From Tridacna crocea (Eukaryota; Mollusca; Bivalvia; Cardiida; Cardiidae), in the NCBI GenBank assembly GCA_943736015.1, contig OX031057.1:57742001-57806000 (forward strand): 64,000 nucleotides of DNA, written 5' to 3'. Positions 26,498-41,682 of the stretch are shown here, piece after piece (position 1 is the stretch's first letter; the number at the start of each line of letters is the position of its first letter). The notes beneath the pieces are model-generated. The model searched no databases. It worked only from the letters and a program-made list of their open reading frames with translations, and was not told the DNA's origin. A program made the translations under genes and the position numbers.

Positions 26498-28396
26498 ATG
26501 TATACTCTCCTGATTGAATTGTCTCTATTTCGGAATGACAAAATTAGTCACACAAACGACCGAAGCGAGAAAGTGAATGCGAAACCCAGATTTACGCTTA
26601 ACTGCATGTACCAAAATGCCATATATCATTGGGTCTTCATCACAATCCATTTCCGAGCCTATCATTGTTTTCCCGTTTAAGCGGTTGAAGCATGTCATCG
26701 CGAGCAGAAGTATTATCATGTCGGTTCGGGATATCTTCCCAGCCAATGCTTGGTAAGCCGTATGCGTTGGGGTAAGACAAAGAAGCCAATGAATATAAAT
26801 CAAAGTAGACAAGTAGAGATACTGTGTTATGAGATGGGAAATAACCCTTGCAACTCTGATTGCAGACTACACTTCTCCAGTAAGAGTTACTGTTCCTGAC
26901 CCCTTTACAGCTTATAGCAAACCACTTCTCATGTTCATTTACCTGGCTATCAGACCACCAAAACAGTGTAACAGAAGGAACATTTTCACACATTCAGATT
27001 AATGTTTTGAATTTGAAATTTGTGTTTAATGTCTAGAGCTAAGGGAGGTTAAATGAACACAAAAACAAACGGGGGAATTAAAAAGGTAGTAGTTGCTCAG
27101 ATTCCAAGCCTGTCCACCAGTAACTAAGACTAAAAGCATTTTGGGACCTGCCATCTGACCCACTGAGCCAGAGAAGCAGTTGATTTCAACCCAGAAAATT
27201 GACCTACTTATATTTAGCCCCCCTCCCCCCCCCTTTTGTTCCAAAACATAGAAGTAGTTCCATTTGAAAGTTAGATCAATGCCCATATGAAATTTTGATA
27301 TCAAGCATATTTGTCACTCTGTTTCTTTCAGACAAAAATGGAAGGCTATGTTTAAAAGGTGTTTCTGGTGTTGGTATGATCGTATCTTGAAAATGAGAGC
27401 ATGAATGTGTTATTTCTTTAGGAACTACTTTGCTTTTCATTGACCTAATTACGCATAACGGTCTGCTAGGAGTAAAAACCTGGTTTTAAATTAACTTTGC
27501 CAGTGTATTTTAAGGCTTATATGTAATTCTTTTGAGAATGGCTGGCATGCAAAATCAACATGTATGCCAAAATAACACTGACACTGGCATTTCTTTGAGT
27601 AAAATGGGTGACAGAAGGTCGGGTTCTAAACCGATCGACCCGCACCCCCCACCCACCTGAGTTATTTATATCGATATGAAGGGTCTGTCTATTGTTCAGA
27701 TCAGCTTCCTTGTCTCACACCCAACACTTTGGATGTATTGAGATGATCAAAGAAAACATGATGAAGAATCATGCCTAGCCTAATTAAATAAACCAGAGAC
27801 CCCACTTATTTCAAAAGCAACTTGCAGCTGTTGCAAGAAAAAAATGAGCAAAGCAAACTTTAAGTGCCCTTTTCTCTACATGAAGTTGTTTAAAACAGCA
27901 AGAAAAATACTTTGGGGTTGTACTGATGGCATGTTTTGACAGGAAAGATGTTGCAGAAAACAGATAAATCACTAATTAATAGATCTAGATAAAAAGAACA
28001 TGAATAATAAAGAAAGAAAATCATGAGTTTTCTTAAGTGCAGGATGGGGGAAAAATTGCTCAGTGTTGCTTTAAGATAGCCTGATATGTTTAAAGGAGTT
28101 GTCAATTAATTTTGCTTGGTAAAGTGGAAAACCAAAGAAAGGGCTCGTTACGTTGCACTTTGCCAGGCTAAAGCGGGCAAAATGTTGCGAATTTACATTT
28201 TGTCTTTTCGTGCCCCAACGACATACAGTCAGAAAGCACGCAATGACTAAATGTAGAGTAGAAACTGTGATAATTTTGAAAAATGACCCTGTGATCTATG
28301 GCACTTACGCAGACGTGAAAACATGAATTCAACAAGAGGCACTAATAATGCTGTTTTTCTTGATTACTTGGTGGGAAAAAAAACACTGGAAAATAC
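26498..28396 (+). repeat. Unit U14 (1899 bp)
   Basis: GAACATTTT allele (C at 26981), C9, CAAAGAAAG allele (G at 28137). Last unit in the window with GAACATTTT. Confidence 0.98.
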
Positions 28397-30294
28397 ATGT
28401 ATACTCTCCTGATTGAATTGTCTCTATTTCGGAATGACAAAATTAGTCACACAAACGACCGAAGCGAGAAAGTGAATGCGAAACCCAGATTTACGCTTAA
28501 CTGCATGTACCAAAATGCCATATATCATTGGGTCTTCATCACAATCCATTTCCGAGCCTATCATTGTTTTCCCGTTTAAGCGGTTGAAGCATGTCATCGC
28601 GAGCAGAAGTATTATCATGTCGGTTCGGGATATCTTCCCAGCCAATGCTTGGTAAGCCGTATGCGTTGGGGTAAGACAAAGAAGCCAATGAATATAAATC
28701 AAAGTAGACAAGTAGAGATACTGTGTTATGAGATGGGAAATAACCCTTGCAACTCTGATTGCAGACTACACTTCTCCAGTAAGAGTTACTGTTCCTGACC
28801 CCTTTACAGCTTATAGCAAATCACTTCTCATGTTCATTTACCTGGCTATCAGACCACCAAAACAGTGTAACAGAAGGAAAATTTTCACACATTCAGATTA
28901 ATGTTTTGAATTTGAAATTTGTGTTTAATGTCTAGAGCTAAGGGAGGTTAAATGAACACAAAAACAAACGGGGGAATTAAAAAGGTAGTAGTTGCTCAGA
29001 TTCCAAGCCTGTCCACCAGTAACTAAGACTAAAAGCATTTTGGGACCTGCCATCTGACCCACTGAGCCAGAGAAGCAGTTGATTTCAACCCAGAAAATTG
29101 ACCTACTTATATTTAGCCCCCCTCCCCCCCCTTTTGTTCCAAAACATAGAAGTAGTTCCATTTGAAAGTTAGATCAATGCCCATATGAAATTTTGATATC
29201 AAGCATATTTGTCACTCTGTTTCTTTCAGACAAAAATGGAAGGCTATGTTTAAAAGGTGTTTCTGGTGTTGGTATGATCGTATCTTGAAAATGAGAGCAT
29301 GAATGTGTTATTTCTTTAGGAACTACTTTGCTTTTCATTGACCTAATTACGCATAACGGTCTGCTAGGAGTAAAAACCTGGTTTTAAATTAACTTTGCCA
29401 GTGTATTTTAAGGCTTATATGTAATTCTTTTGAGAATGGCTGGCATGCAAAATCAACATGTATGCCAAAATAACACTGACACTGGCATTTCTTTGAGTAA
29501 AATGGGTGACAGAAGGTCGGGTTCTAAACCGATCGACCCGCACCCCCCACCCACCTGAGTTATTTATATCGATATGAAGGGTCTGTCTATTGTTCAGATC
29601 AGCTTCCTTGTCTCACACCCAACACTTTGGATGTATTGAGATGATCAAAGAAAACATGATGAAGAATCATGCCTAGCCTAATTAAATAAACCAGAGACCC
29701 CACTTATTTCAAAAGCAACTTGCAGCTGTTGCAAGAAAAAAATGAGCAAAGCAAACTTTAAGTGCCCTTTTCTCTACATGAAGTTGTTTAAAACAGCAAG
29801 AAAAATACTTTGGGGTTGTACTGATGGCATGTTTTGACAGGAAAGATGTTGCAGAAAACAGATAAATCACTAATTAATAGATCTAGATAAAAAGAACATG
29901 AATAATAAAGAAAGAAAATCATGAGTTTTCTTAAGTGCAGGATGGGGGAAAAATTGCTCAGTGTTGCTTTAAGATAGCCTGATATGTTTAAAGGAGTTGT
30001 CAATTAATTTTGCTTGGTAAAGTGGAAAACCAAAAAAAGGGCTCGTTACGTTGCACTTTGCCAGGCTAAAGCGGGCAAAATGTTGCGAATTTACATTTTG
30101 TCTTTTCGTGCCCCAACGACATACAGTCAGAAAGCACGCAATGACTAAATGTAGAGTAGAAACTGTGATAATTTTGAAAAATGACCCTGTGATCTATGGC
30201 ACTTACGCAGACGTGAAAACATGAATTCAACAAGAGGCACTAATAATGCTGTTTTTCTTGATTACTTGGTGGGAAAAAAAACACTGGAAAATAC
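28397..30294 (+). repeat. Unit U15 (1898 bp)
   Basis: C8 and a private T at 28821 (GCAAATCAC), which puts a stop into the 117-codon minus-strand frame. Otherwise consensus-like. Confidence 0.98.
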
Positions 30295-32191
30295 ATGTAT
30301 ACTCTCCTGATTGAATTGTCTCTATTTCGGAATGACAAAATTAGTCACACAAACGACCGAAGCGAGAAAGTGAATGCGAAACCCAGATTTACGCTTAACT
30401 GCATGTACCAAAATGCCATATATCATTGGGTCTTCATCACAATCCATTTCCGAGCCTATCATTGTTTTCCCGTTTAAGCGGTTGAAGCATGTCATCGCGA
30501 GCAGAAGTATTATCATGTCGGTTCGGGATATCTTCCCAGCCAATGCTTGGTAAGCCGTATGCGTTGGGGTAAGACAAAGAAGCCAATGAATATAAATCAA
30601 AGTAGACAAGTAGAGATACTGTGTTATGAGATGGGAAATAACCCTTGCAACTCTGATTGCAGACTACACTTCTCCAGTAAGAGTTACTGTTCCTGACCCC
30701 TTTACAGCTTATAGCAAACCACTTCTCATGTTCATTTACCTGGCTATCAGACCACCAAAACAGTGTAACAGAAGGAAAATTTTCACACATTCAGATTAAT
30801 GTTTTGAATTTGAAATTTGTGTTTAATGTCTAGAGCTAAGGGAGGTTAAATGAACACAAAAACAAACGGGGGAATTAAAAAGGTAGTAGTTGCTCAGATT
30901 CCAAGCCTGTCCACCAGTAACTAAGACTAAAAGCATTTTGGGACCTGCCATCTGACCCACTGAGCCAGAGAAGCAGTTGATTTCAACCCAGAAAATTGAC
31001 CTACTTATATTTAGCCCCCCTCCCCCCCTTTTGTTCCAAAACATAGAAGTAGTTCCATTTGAAAGTTAGATCAATGCCCATATGAAATTTTGATATCAAG
31101 CATATTTGTCACTCTGTTTCTTTCAGACAAAAATGGAAGGCTATGTTTAAAAGGTGTTTCTGGTGTTGGTATGATCGTATCTTGAAAATGAGAGCATGAA
31201 TGTGTTATTTCTTTAGGAACTACTTTGCTTTTCATTGACCTAATTACGCATAACGGTCTGCTAGGAGTAAAAACCTGGTTTTAAATTAACTTTGCCAGTG
31301 TATTTTAAGGCTTATATGTAATTCTTTTGAGAATGGCTGGCATGCAAAATCAACATGTATGCCAAAATAACACTGACACTGGCATTTCTTTGAGTAAAAT
31401 GGGTGACAGAAGGTCGGGTTCTAAACCGATCGACCCGCACCCCCCACCCACCTGAGTTATTTATATCGATATGAAGGGTCTGTCTATTGTTCAGATCAGC
31501 TTCCTTGTCTCACACCCAACACTTTGGATGTATTGAGATGATCAAAGAAAACATGATGAAGAATCATGCCTAGCCTAATTAAATAAACCAGAGACCCCAC
31601 TTATTTCAAAAGCAACTTGCAGCTGTTGCAAGAAAAAAATGAGCAAAGCAAACTTTAAGTGCCCTTTTCTCTACATGAAGTTGTTTAAAACAGCAAGAAA
31701 AATACTTTGGGGTTGTACTGATGGCATGTTTTGACAGGAAAGATGTTGCAGAAAACAGATAAATCACTAATTAATAGATCTAGATAAAAAGAACATGAAT
31801 AATAAAGAAAGAAAATCATGAGTTTTCTTAAGTGCAGGATGGGGGAAAAATTGCTCAGTGTTGCTTTAAGATAGCCTGATATGTTTAAAGGAGTTGTCAA
31901 TTAATTTTGCTTGGTAAAGTGGAAAACCAAAAAAAGGGCTCGTTACGTTGCACTTTGCAAGGCTAAAGCGGGCAAAATGTTGCGAATTTACATTTTGTCT
32001 TTTCGTGCCCCAACGACATACAGTCAGAAAGCACGCAATGACTAAATGTAGAGTAGAAACTGTGATAATTTTGAAAAATGACCCTGTGATCTATGGCACT
32101 TACGCAGATGTGAAAACATGAATTCAACAAGAGGCACTAATAATGCTGTTTTTCTTGATTACTTGGTGGGAAAAAAAACACTGGAAAATAC
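30295..32191 (+). repeat. Unit U16 (1897 bp)
   Basis: C7; A at 31959 (GCAAGG, shared only with U19 and U20); private T at 32109. First unit of the proposed three-unit higher-order block. Confidence 0.98.
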
Positions 32192-34089
32192 ATGTATACT
32201 CTCCTGATTGAATTGTCTCTATTTCGGAATGACAAAATTAGTCACACAAACGACCGAAGCGAGAAAGTGAATGCGAAACCCAGATTTACGCTTAACTGCA
32301 TGTACCAAAATGCCATATATCATTGGGTCTTCATCACAATCCATTTCCGAGCCTATCATTGTTTTCCCGTTTAAGCGGTTGAAGCATGCCATCGCGAGCA
32401 GAAGTATTATCATGTCGGTTCGGGATATCTTCCCAGCCAATGCTTGGTAAGCCGTATGCGTTGGGGTAAGACAAAGAAGCCAATGAATATAAATCAAAGT
32501 AGACAAGTAGAGATACTGTGTTATGAGATGGGAAATAACCCTTGCAACTCTGATTGCAGACTACACTTCTCCAGTAAGAGTTACTGTTCCTGACCCCTTT
32601 ACAGCTTATAGCAAACCACTTCTCATGTTCATTTACCTGGCTATCAGACCACCAAAACAGTGTAACAGAAGGAAAATTTTCACACATTCAGATTAATGTT
32701 TTGAATTTGAAATTTGTGTTTAATGTCTAGAGCTAAGGGAGGTTAAATGAACACAAAAACAAACGGGGGAATTAAAAAGGTAGTAGTTGCTCAGATTCCA
32801 AGCCTGTCCACCAGTAACTAAGACTAAAAGCATTTTGGGACCTGCCATCTGACCCACTGAGCCAGAGAAGCAGTTGATTTCAACCCAGAAAATTGACCTA
32901 CCTATATTTAGCCCCCCTCCCCCCCCTTTTGTTCCAAAACATAGAAGTAGTTCCATTTGAAAGTTAGATCAATGCCCATATGAAATTTTGATATCAAGCA
33001 TATTTGTCACTCTGTTTCTTTCAGACAAAAATGGAAGGCTATGTTTAAAAGGTGTTTCTGGTGTTGGTATGATCGTATCTTGAAAATGAGAGCATGAATG
33101 TGTTATTTCTTTAGGAACTACTTTGCTTTTCATTGACCTAATTACGCATAACGGTCTGCTAGGAGTAAAAACCTGGTTTTAAATTAACTTTGCCAGTGTA
33201 TTTTAAGGCTTATATGTAATTCTTTTGAGAATGGCTGGCATGCAAAATCAACATGTATGCCAAAATAACACTGACACTGGCATTTCTTTGAGTAAAATGG
33301 GTGACAGAAGGTCGGGTTCTAAACCGATCGACCCGCACCCCCCACCCACCTGAGTTATTTATATCGATATGAAGGGTCTGTCTATTGTTCAGATCAGCTT
33401 CCTTGTCTCACACCCAACACTTTGGATGTATTGAGATGATCAAAGAAAACATGATGAAGAATCATGCCTAGCCTAATTAAATAAACCAGAGACCCCACTT
33501 ATTTCAAAAGCAACTTGCAGCTGTTGCAAGAAAAAAATGAGCAAAGCAAACTTTAAGTGCCCTTTTCTCTACATGAAGTTGTTTAAAACAGCAAGAAAAA
33601 TACTTTGGGGTTGTACTGATGGCATGTTTTGACAGGAAAGATGTTGCAGAAAACAGATAAATCACTAATTAATAGATCTAGATAAAAAGAACATGAATAA
33701 TAAAGAAAGAAAATCATGAGTTTTCTTAAGTGCAGGATGGGGGAAAAATTGCTCAGTGTTGCTTTAAGATAGCCTGATATGTTTAAAGGAGTTGTCAATT
33801 AATTTTGCTTGGTAAAGTGGAAAACCAAAAAAAGGGCTCGTTACGTTGCACTTTGCCAGGCTAAAGCGGGCAAAATGTTGCGAATTTACATTTTGTCTTT
33901 TCGTGCCCCAACGACATACAGTCAGAAAGCACGCAATGACTAAATGTAGAGTAGAAACTGTGATAATTTTGAAAAATGACCCTGTGATCTATGGCACTTA
34001 CGCAGACGTGAAAACATGAATTCAACAAGAGGCACTAATAATGCTGTTTTTCTTGATTACTTGGTGGGAAAAAAAACACTGGAAAATAC
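32192..34089 (+). repeat. Unit U17 (1898 bp)
   Basis: C8; C at 32389 (GCATGCCATC, shared only with U20) and C at 32902 (CCTACCTAT, shared only with U21). Confidence 0.98.
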
Positions 34090-35989
34090 ATGTATACTCT
34101 CCTGATTGAATTGTCTCTATTTCGGAATGACAAAATTAGTCACACAAACGACCGAAGCGAGAAAGTGAATGCGAAACCCAGATTTACGCTTAACTGCATG
34201 TACCAAAATGCCATATATCATTGGGTCTTCATCACAATCCATTTCCGAGCCTATCATTGTTTTCCCGTTTAAGCGGTTGAAGCATGTCATCGCGAGCAGA
34301 AGTATTATCATGTCGGTTCGGGATATCTTCCCAGCCAATGCTTGGTAAGCCGTATGCGTTGGGGTAAGACAAAGAAGCCAATGAATATAAATCAAAGTAG
34401 ACAAGTAGAGATACTGTGTTATGAGATGGGAAATAACCCTTGCAACTCTGATTGCAGACTACACTTCTCCAGTAAGAGTTACTGTTCCTGACCCCTTTAA
34501 CAGCTTATAGCAAACCACTTCTCATGTTCATTTACCTGGCTATCAGACCACCAAAACAGTGTAACAGAAGGAAAATTTTCACACATTCAGATTAATGTTT
34601 TGAATTTGAAATTTGTGTTTAATGTCTAGAGCTAAGGGAGGTTAAATGAACACAAAAACAAACGGGGGAATTAAAAAGGTAGTAGTTGCTCAGATTCCAA
34701 GCCTGTCCACCAGTAACTAAGACTAAAAGCATTTTGGGACCTGCCATCTGACCCACTGAGCCAGAGAAGCAGTTGATTTCAACCCAGAAAATTGACCTAC
34801 TTATATTTAGCCCCCCTCCCCCCCCCTTTTGTTCCAAAACATAGAAGTAGTTCCATTTGAAAGTTAGATCAATGCCCATATGAAATTTTGATATCAAGCA
34901 TATTTGTCACTCTGTTTCTTTCAGACAAAAATGGAAGGCTATGTTTAAAAGGTGTTTCTGGTGTTGGTATGATCGTATCTTGAAAATGAGAGCATGAATG
35001 TGTTATTTCTTTAGGAACTACTTTGCTTTTCATTGACCTAATTACGCATAACGGTCTGCTAGGAGTAAAAACCTGGTTTTAAATTAACTTTGCCAGTGTA
35101 TTTTAAGGCTTATATGTAATTCTTTTGAGAATGGCTGGCATGCAAAATCAACATGTATGCCAAAATAACACTGACACTGGCATTTCTTTGAGTAAAATGG
35201 GTGACAGAAGGTCGGGTTCTAAACCGATCGACCCGCACCCCCCACCCACCTGAGTTATTTATATCGATATGAAGGGTCTGTCTATTGTTCAGATCAGCTT
35301 CCTTGTCTCACACCCAACACTTTGGATGTATTGAGATGATCAAAGAAAACATGATGAAGAATCATGCCTAGCCTAATTAAATAAACCAGAGACCCCACTT
35401 ATTTCAAAAGCAACTTGCAGCTGTTGCAAGAAAAAAATGAGCAAAGCAAACTTTAAGTGCCCTTTTCTCTACATGAAGTTGTTTAAAACAGCAAGAAAAA
35501 TACTTTGGGGTTGTACTGATGGCATGTTTTGACAGGAAAGATGTTGCAGAAAACAGATAAATCACTAATTAATAGATCTAGATAAAAAGAACATGAATAA
35601 TAAAGAAAGAAAATCATGAGTTTTCTTAAGTGCAGGATGGGGGAAAAATTGCTCAGTGTTGCTTTAAGATAGCCTGATATGTTTAAAGGAGTTGTCAATT
35701 AATTTTGCTTGGTAAAGTGGAAAACCAAAAAAAGGGCTCGTTACGTTGCACTTTGCCAGGCTAAAGCGGGCAAAATGTTGCGAATTTACATTTTGTCTTT
35801 TCGTGCCCCAACGACATACAGTCAGAAAGCACGCAATGACTAAATGTAGAGTAGAAAGTGTGATAATTTTGAAAAATGACCCTGTGATCTATGGCACTTA
35901 CGCAGACGTGAAAACATGAATTCAACAAGAGGCACTAATAATGCTGTTTTTCTTGATTACTTGGTGGGAAAAAAAACACTGGAAAATAC
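34090..35989 (+). repeat. Unit U18 (1900 bp)
   Basis: C9; the extra A of CTTTAACAG (34499-34500); private G at 35858 (GAAAGTGTG). Confidence 0.98.
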
Positions 35990-37886
35990 ATGTATACTCT
36001 CCTGATTGAATTGTCTCTATTTCGGAATGACAAAATTAGTCACACAAACGACCGAAGCGAGAAAGTGAATGCGAAACCCAGATTTACGCTTAACTGCATG
36101 TACCAAAATGCCATATATCATTGGGTCTTCATCACAATCCATTTCCGAGCCTATCATTGTTTTCCCGTTTAAGCGGTTGAAGCATGTCATCGCGAGCAGA
36201 AGTATTATCATGTCGGTTCGGGATATCTTCCCAGCCAATGCTTGGTAAGCCGTATGCGTTGGGGTAAGACAAAGAAGCCAATGAATATAAATCAAAGTAG
36301 ACAAGTAGAGATACTGTGTTATGAGATGGGAAATAACCCTTGCAACTCTGATTGCAGACTACACTTCTCCAGTAAGAGTTACTGTTCCTGACCCCTTTAC
36401 AGCTTATAGCAAACCACTTCTCATGTTCATTTACCTGGCTATCAGACCACCAAAACAGTGTAACAGAAGGAAAATTTTCACACATTCAGATTAATGTTTT
36501 GAATTTGAAATTTGTGTTTAATGTCTAGAGCTAAGGGAGGTTAAATGAACACAAAAACAAACGGGGGAATTAAAAAGGTAGTAGTTGCTCAGATTCCAAG
36601 CCTGTCCACCAGTAACTAAGACTAAAAGCATTTTGGGACCTGCCATCTGACCCACTGAGCCAGAGAAGCAGTTGATTTCAACCCAGAAAATTGACCTACT
36701 TATATTTAGCCCCCCTCCCCCCCTTTTGTTCCAAAACATAGAAGTAGTTCCATTTGAAAGTTAGATCAATGCCCATATGAAATTTTGATATCAAGCATAT
36801 TTGTCACTCTGTTTCTTTCAGACAAAAATGGAAGGCTATGTTTAAAAGGTGTTTCTGGTGTTGGTATGATCGTATCTTGAAAATGAGAGCATGAATGTGT
36901 TATTTCTTTAGGAACTACTTTGCTTTTCATTGACCTAATTACGCATAACGGTCTGCTAGGAGTAAAAACCTGGTTTTAAATTAACTTTGCCAGTGTATTT
37001 TAAGGCTTATATGTAATTCTTTTGAGAATGGCTGGCATGCAAAATCAACATGTATGCCAAAATAACACTGACACTGGCATTTCTTTGAGTAAAATGGGTG
37101 ACAGAAGGTCGGGTTCTAAACCGATCGACCCGCACCCCCCACCCACCTGAGTTATTTATATCGATATGAAGGGTCTGTCTATTGTTCAGATCAGCTTCCT
37201 TGTCTCACACCCAACACTTTGGATGTATTGAGATGATAAAAGAAAACATGATGAAGAATCATGCCTAGCCTAATTAAATAAACCAGAGACCCCACTTATT
37301 TCAAAAGCAACTTGCAGCTGTTGCAAGAAAAAAATGAGCAAAGCAAACTTTAAGTGCCCTTTTCTCTACATGAAGTTGTTTAAAACAGCAAGAAAAATAC
37401 TTTGGGGTTGTACTGATGGCATGTTTTGACAGGAAAGATGTTGCAGAAAACAGATAAATCACTAATTAATAGATCTAGATAAAAAGAACATGAATAATAA
37501 AGAAAGAAAATCATGAGTTTTCTTAAGTGCAGGATGGGGGAAAAATTGCTCAGTGTTGCTTTAAGATAGCCTGATATGTTTAAAGGAGTTGTCAATTAAT
37601 TTTGCTTGGTAAAGTGGAAAACCAAAAAAAGGGCTCGTTACGTTGCACTTTGCAAGGCTAAAGCGGGCAAAATGTTGCGAATTTACATTTTGTCTTTTCG
37701 TGCCCCAACGACATACAGTCAGAAAGCACGCAATGACTAAATGTAGAGTAGAAACTGTGATAATTTTGAAAAATGACCCTGTGATCTATGGCACTTACGC
37801 AGACGTGAAAACATGAATTCAACAAGAGGCACTAATAATGCTGTTTTTCTTGATTACTTGGTGGGAAAAAAAACACTGGAAAATAC
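35990..37886 (+). repeat. Unit U19 (1897 bp)
   Basis: C7 and A at 37654 (GCAAGG), matching U16 three units earlier; private A at 37238. Confidence 0.98.
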
Positions 37887-39784
37887 ATGTATACTCTCCT
37901 GATTGAATTGTCTCTATTTCGGAATGACAAAATTAGTCACACAAACGACCGAAGCGAGAAAGTGAATGCGAAACCCAGATTTACGCTTAACTGCATGTAC
38001 CAAAATGCCATATATCATTGGGTCTTCATCACAATCCATTTCCGAGCCTATCATTGTTTTCCCGTTTAAGCGGTTGAAGCATGCCATCGCGAGCAGAAGT
38101 ATTATCATGTCGGTTCGGGATATCTTCCCAGCCAATGCTTGGTAAGCCGTATGCGTTGGGGTAAGACAAAGAAGCCAATGAATATAAATCAAAGTAGACA
38201 AGTAGAGATACTGTGTTATGAGATGGGAAATAACCCTTGCAACTCTGATTGCAGACTACACTTCTCCAGTAAGAGTTACTGTTCCTGACCCCTTTACAGC
38301 TTATAGCAAACCACTTCTCATGTTCATTTACCTGGCTATCAGACCACCAAAACAGTGTAACAGAAGGAAAATTTTCACACATTCAGATTAATGTTTTGAA
38401 TTTGAAATTTGTGTTTAATGTCTAGAGCTAAGGGAGGTTAAATGAACACAAAAACAAACGGGGGAATTAAAAAGGTAGTAGTTGCTCAGATTCCAAGCCT
38501 GCCCACCAGTAACTAAGACTAAAAGCATTTTGGGACCTGCCATCTGACCCACTGAGCCAGAGAAGCAGTTGATTTCAACCCAGAAAATTGACCTACTTAT
38601 ATTTAGCCCCCCTCCCCCCCCTTTTGTTCCAAAACATAGAAGTAGTTCCATTTGAAAGTTAGATCAATGCCCATATGAAATTTTGATATCAAGCATATTT
38701 GTCACTCTGTTTCTTTCAGACAAAAATGGAAGGCTATGTTTAAAAGGTGTTTCTGGTGTTGGTATGATCGTATCTTGAAAATGAGAGCATGAATGTGTTA
38801 TTTCTTTAGGAACTACTTTGCTTTTCATTGACCTAATTACGCATAACGGTCTGCTAGGAGTAAAAACCTGGTTTTAAATTAACTTTGCCAGTGTATTTTA
38901 AGGCTTATATGTAATTCTTTTGAGAATGGCTGGCATGCAAAATCAACATGTATGCCAAAATAACACTGACACTGGCATTTCTTTGAGTAAAATGGGTGAC
39001 AGAAGGTCGGGTTCTAAACCGATCGACCCGCACCCCCCACCCACCTGAGTTATTTATATCGATATGAAGGGTCTGTCTATTGTTCAGATCAGCTTCCTTG
39101 TCTCACACCCAACACTTTGGATGTATTGAGATGATCAAAGAAAACATGATGAAGAATCATGCCTAGCCTAATTAAATAAACCAGAGACCCCACTTATTTC
39201 AAAAGCAACTTGCAGCTGTTGCAAGAAAAATATGAGCAAAGCAAACTTTAAGTGCCCTTTTCTCTACATGAAGTTGTTTAAAACAGCAAGAAAAATACTT
39301 TGGGGTTGTACTGATGGCATGTTTTGACAGGAAAGATGTTGCAGAAAACAGATAAATCACTAATTAATAGATCTAGATAAAAAGAACATGAATAATAAAG
39401 AAAGAAAATCATGAGTTTTCTTAAGTGCAGGATGGGGGAAAAATTGCTCAGTGTTGCTTTAAGATAGCCTGATATGTTTAAAGGAGTTGTCAATTAATTT
39501 TGCTTGGTAAAGTGGAAAACCAAAAAAAGGGCTCGTTACGTTGCACTTTGCAAGGCTAAAGCGGGCAAAATGTTGCGAATTTACATTTTGTCTTTTCGTG
39601 CCCCAACGACATACAGTCAGAAAGCACGCAATGACTAAATGTAGAGTAGAAACTGTGATAATTTTGAAAAATGACCCTGTGATCTATGGCACTTACGCAG
39701 ACGTGAAAACATGAATTCAACAAGAGGCACTAATAATGCTGTTTTTCTTGATTACTTGGTGGGAAAAAAAACACTGGAAAATAC
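37887..39784 (+). repeat. Unit U20 (1898 bp)
   Basis: C8 and C at 38084 (GCATGCCATC), matching U17 three units earlier; also A at 39552 (GCAAGG). Private C at 38502 and T at 39231. Confidence 0.98.
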
Positions 39785-41682
39785 ATGTATACTCTCCTGA
39801 TTGAATTGTCTCTATTTCGGAATGACAAAATTAGTCACACAAACGACCGAAGCGAGAAAGTGAATGCGAAACCCAGATTTACGCTTAACTGCATGTACCA
39901 AAATGCCATATATCATTGGGTCTTCATCACAATCCATTTCCGAGCCTATCATTGTTTTCCTGTTTAAGCGGTTGAAGCATGTCATCGCGAGCAGAAGTAT
40001 TATCATGTCTGTTCGGGATATCTTCCCAGCCAATGCTTGGTAAGCCGTATGCGTTGGGGTAAGACAAAGAAGCCAATGAATATAAATCAAAGTAGACAAG
40101 TAGAGATACTGTGTTATGAGATGGGAAATAACCCTTGCAACTCTGATTGCAGACTACACTTCTCCAGTAAGAGTTACTGTTCCTGACCCCTTTACAGCTT
40201 ATAGCAAACCACTTCTCATGTTCATTTACCTGGCTATCAGACCACCAAAACAGTGTAACAGAAGGAAAATTTTCACACATTCAGATTAATGTTTTGAATT
40301 TGAAATTTGTGTTTAATGTCTAGAGCTAAGGGAGGTTAAATGAACACAAAAACAAACGGGGGAATTAAAAAGGTAGTAGTTGCTCAGATTCCAAGCCTGT
40401 CCACCAGTAACTAAGACTAAAAGCATTTTGGGACCTGCCATCTGACCCACTGAGCCAGAGAAGCAGTTGATTTCAACCCAGAAAATTGACCTACCTATAT
40501 TTAGCCCCCCTCCCCCCCCTTTTGTTCCAAAACATAGAAGTAGTTCCATTTGAAAGTTAGATCAATGCCCATATGAAATTTTGATATCAAGCATATTTGT
40601 CACTCTGTTTCTTTCAGACAAAAATGGAAGGCTATGTTTAAAAGGTGTTTCTGGTGTTGGTATGATCGTATCTTGAAAATGAGAGCATGAATGTGTTATT
40701 TCTTTAGGAACTACTTTGCTTTTCATTGACCTAATTACGCATAACGGTCTGCTAGGAGTAAAAACCTGGTTTTAAATTAACTTTGCCAGTGTATTTTAAG
40801 GCTTATATGTAATTCTTTTGAGAATGGCTGGCATGCAAAATCAACATGTATGCCAAAATAACACTGACACTGGCATTTCTTTGAGTAAAATGGGTGACAG
40901 AAGGTCGGGTTCTAAACCGATCGACCCGCACCCCCCACCCACCTGAGTTATTTATATCGATATGAAGGGTCTGTCTATTGTTCAGATCAGCTTCCTTGTC
41001 TCACACCCAACACTTTGGATGTATTGAGATGATCAAAGAAAACATGATGAAGAATCATGCCTAGCCTAATTAAATAAACCAGAGACCCCACTTATTTCAA
41101 AAGCAACTTGCAGCTGTTGCAAGAAAAAAATGAGCAAAGCAAACTTTAAGTGCCCTTTTCTCTACATGAAGTTGTTTAAAACAGCAAGAAAAATACTTTG
41201 GGGTTGTACTGATGGCATGTTTTGACAGGAAAGATGTTGCAGAAAACAGATAAATCACTAATTAATAGATCTAGATAAAAAGAACATGAATAATAAAGAA
41301 AGAAAATCATGAGTTTTCTTAAGTGCAGGATGGGGGAAAAATTGCTCAGTGTTGCTTTAAGATAGCCTGATATGTTTAAAGGAGTTGTCAATTAATTTTG
41401 CTTGGTAAAGTGGAAAACCAAAAAAAGGGCTCGTTACGTTGCACTTTGCCAGGCTAAAGCGGGCAAAATGTTGCGAATTTACATTTTGTCTTTTCGTGCC
41501 CCAACGACATACAGTCAGAAAGCACGCAATGACTAAATGTAGAGTAGAAACTGTGATAATTTTGAAAAATGACCCTGTGATCTATGGCACTTACGCAGAC
41601 GTGAAAACATGAATTCAACAAGAGGCACTAATAATGCTGTTTTTCTTGATTACTTGGTGGGAAAAAAAACACTGGAAAATAC
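39785..41682 (+). repeat. Unit U21 (1898 bp)
   Basis: C8; C at 40495 (CCTACCTAT, shared with U17); private T at 39961 and T at 40010. Confidence 0.98.
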
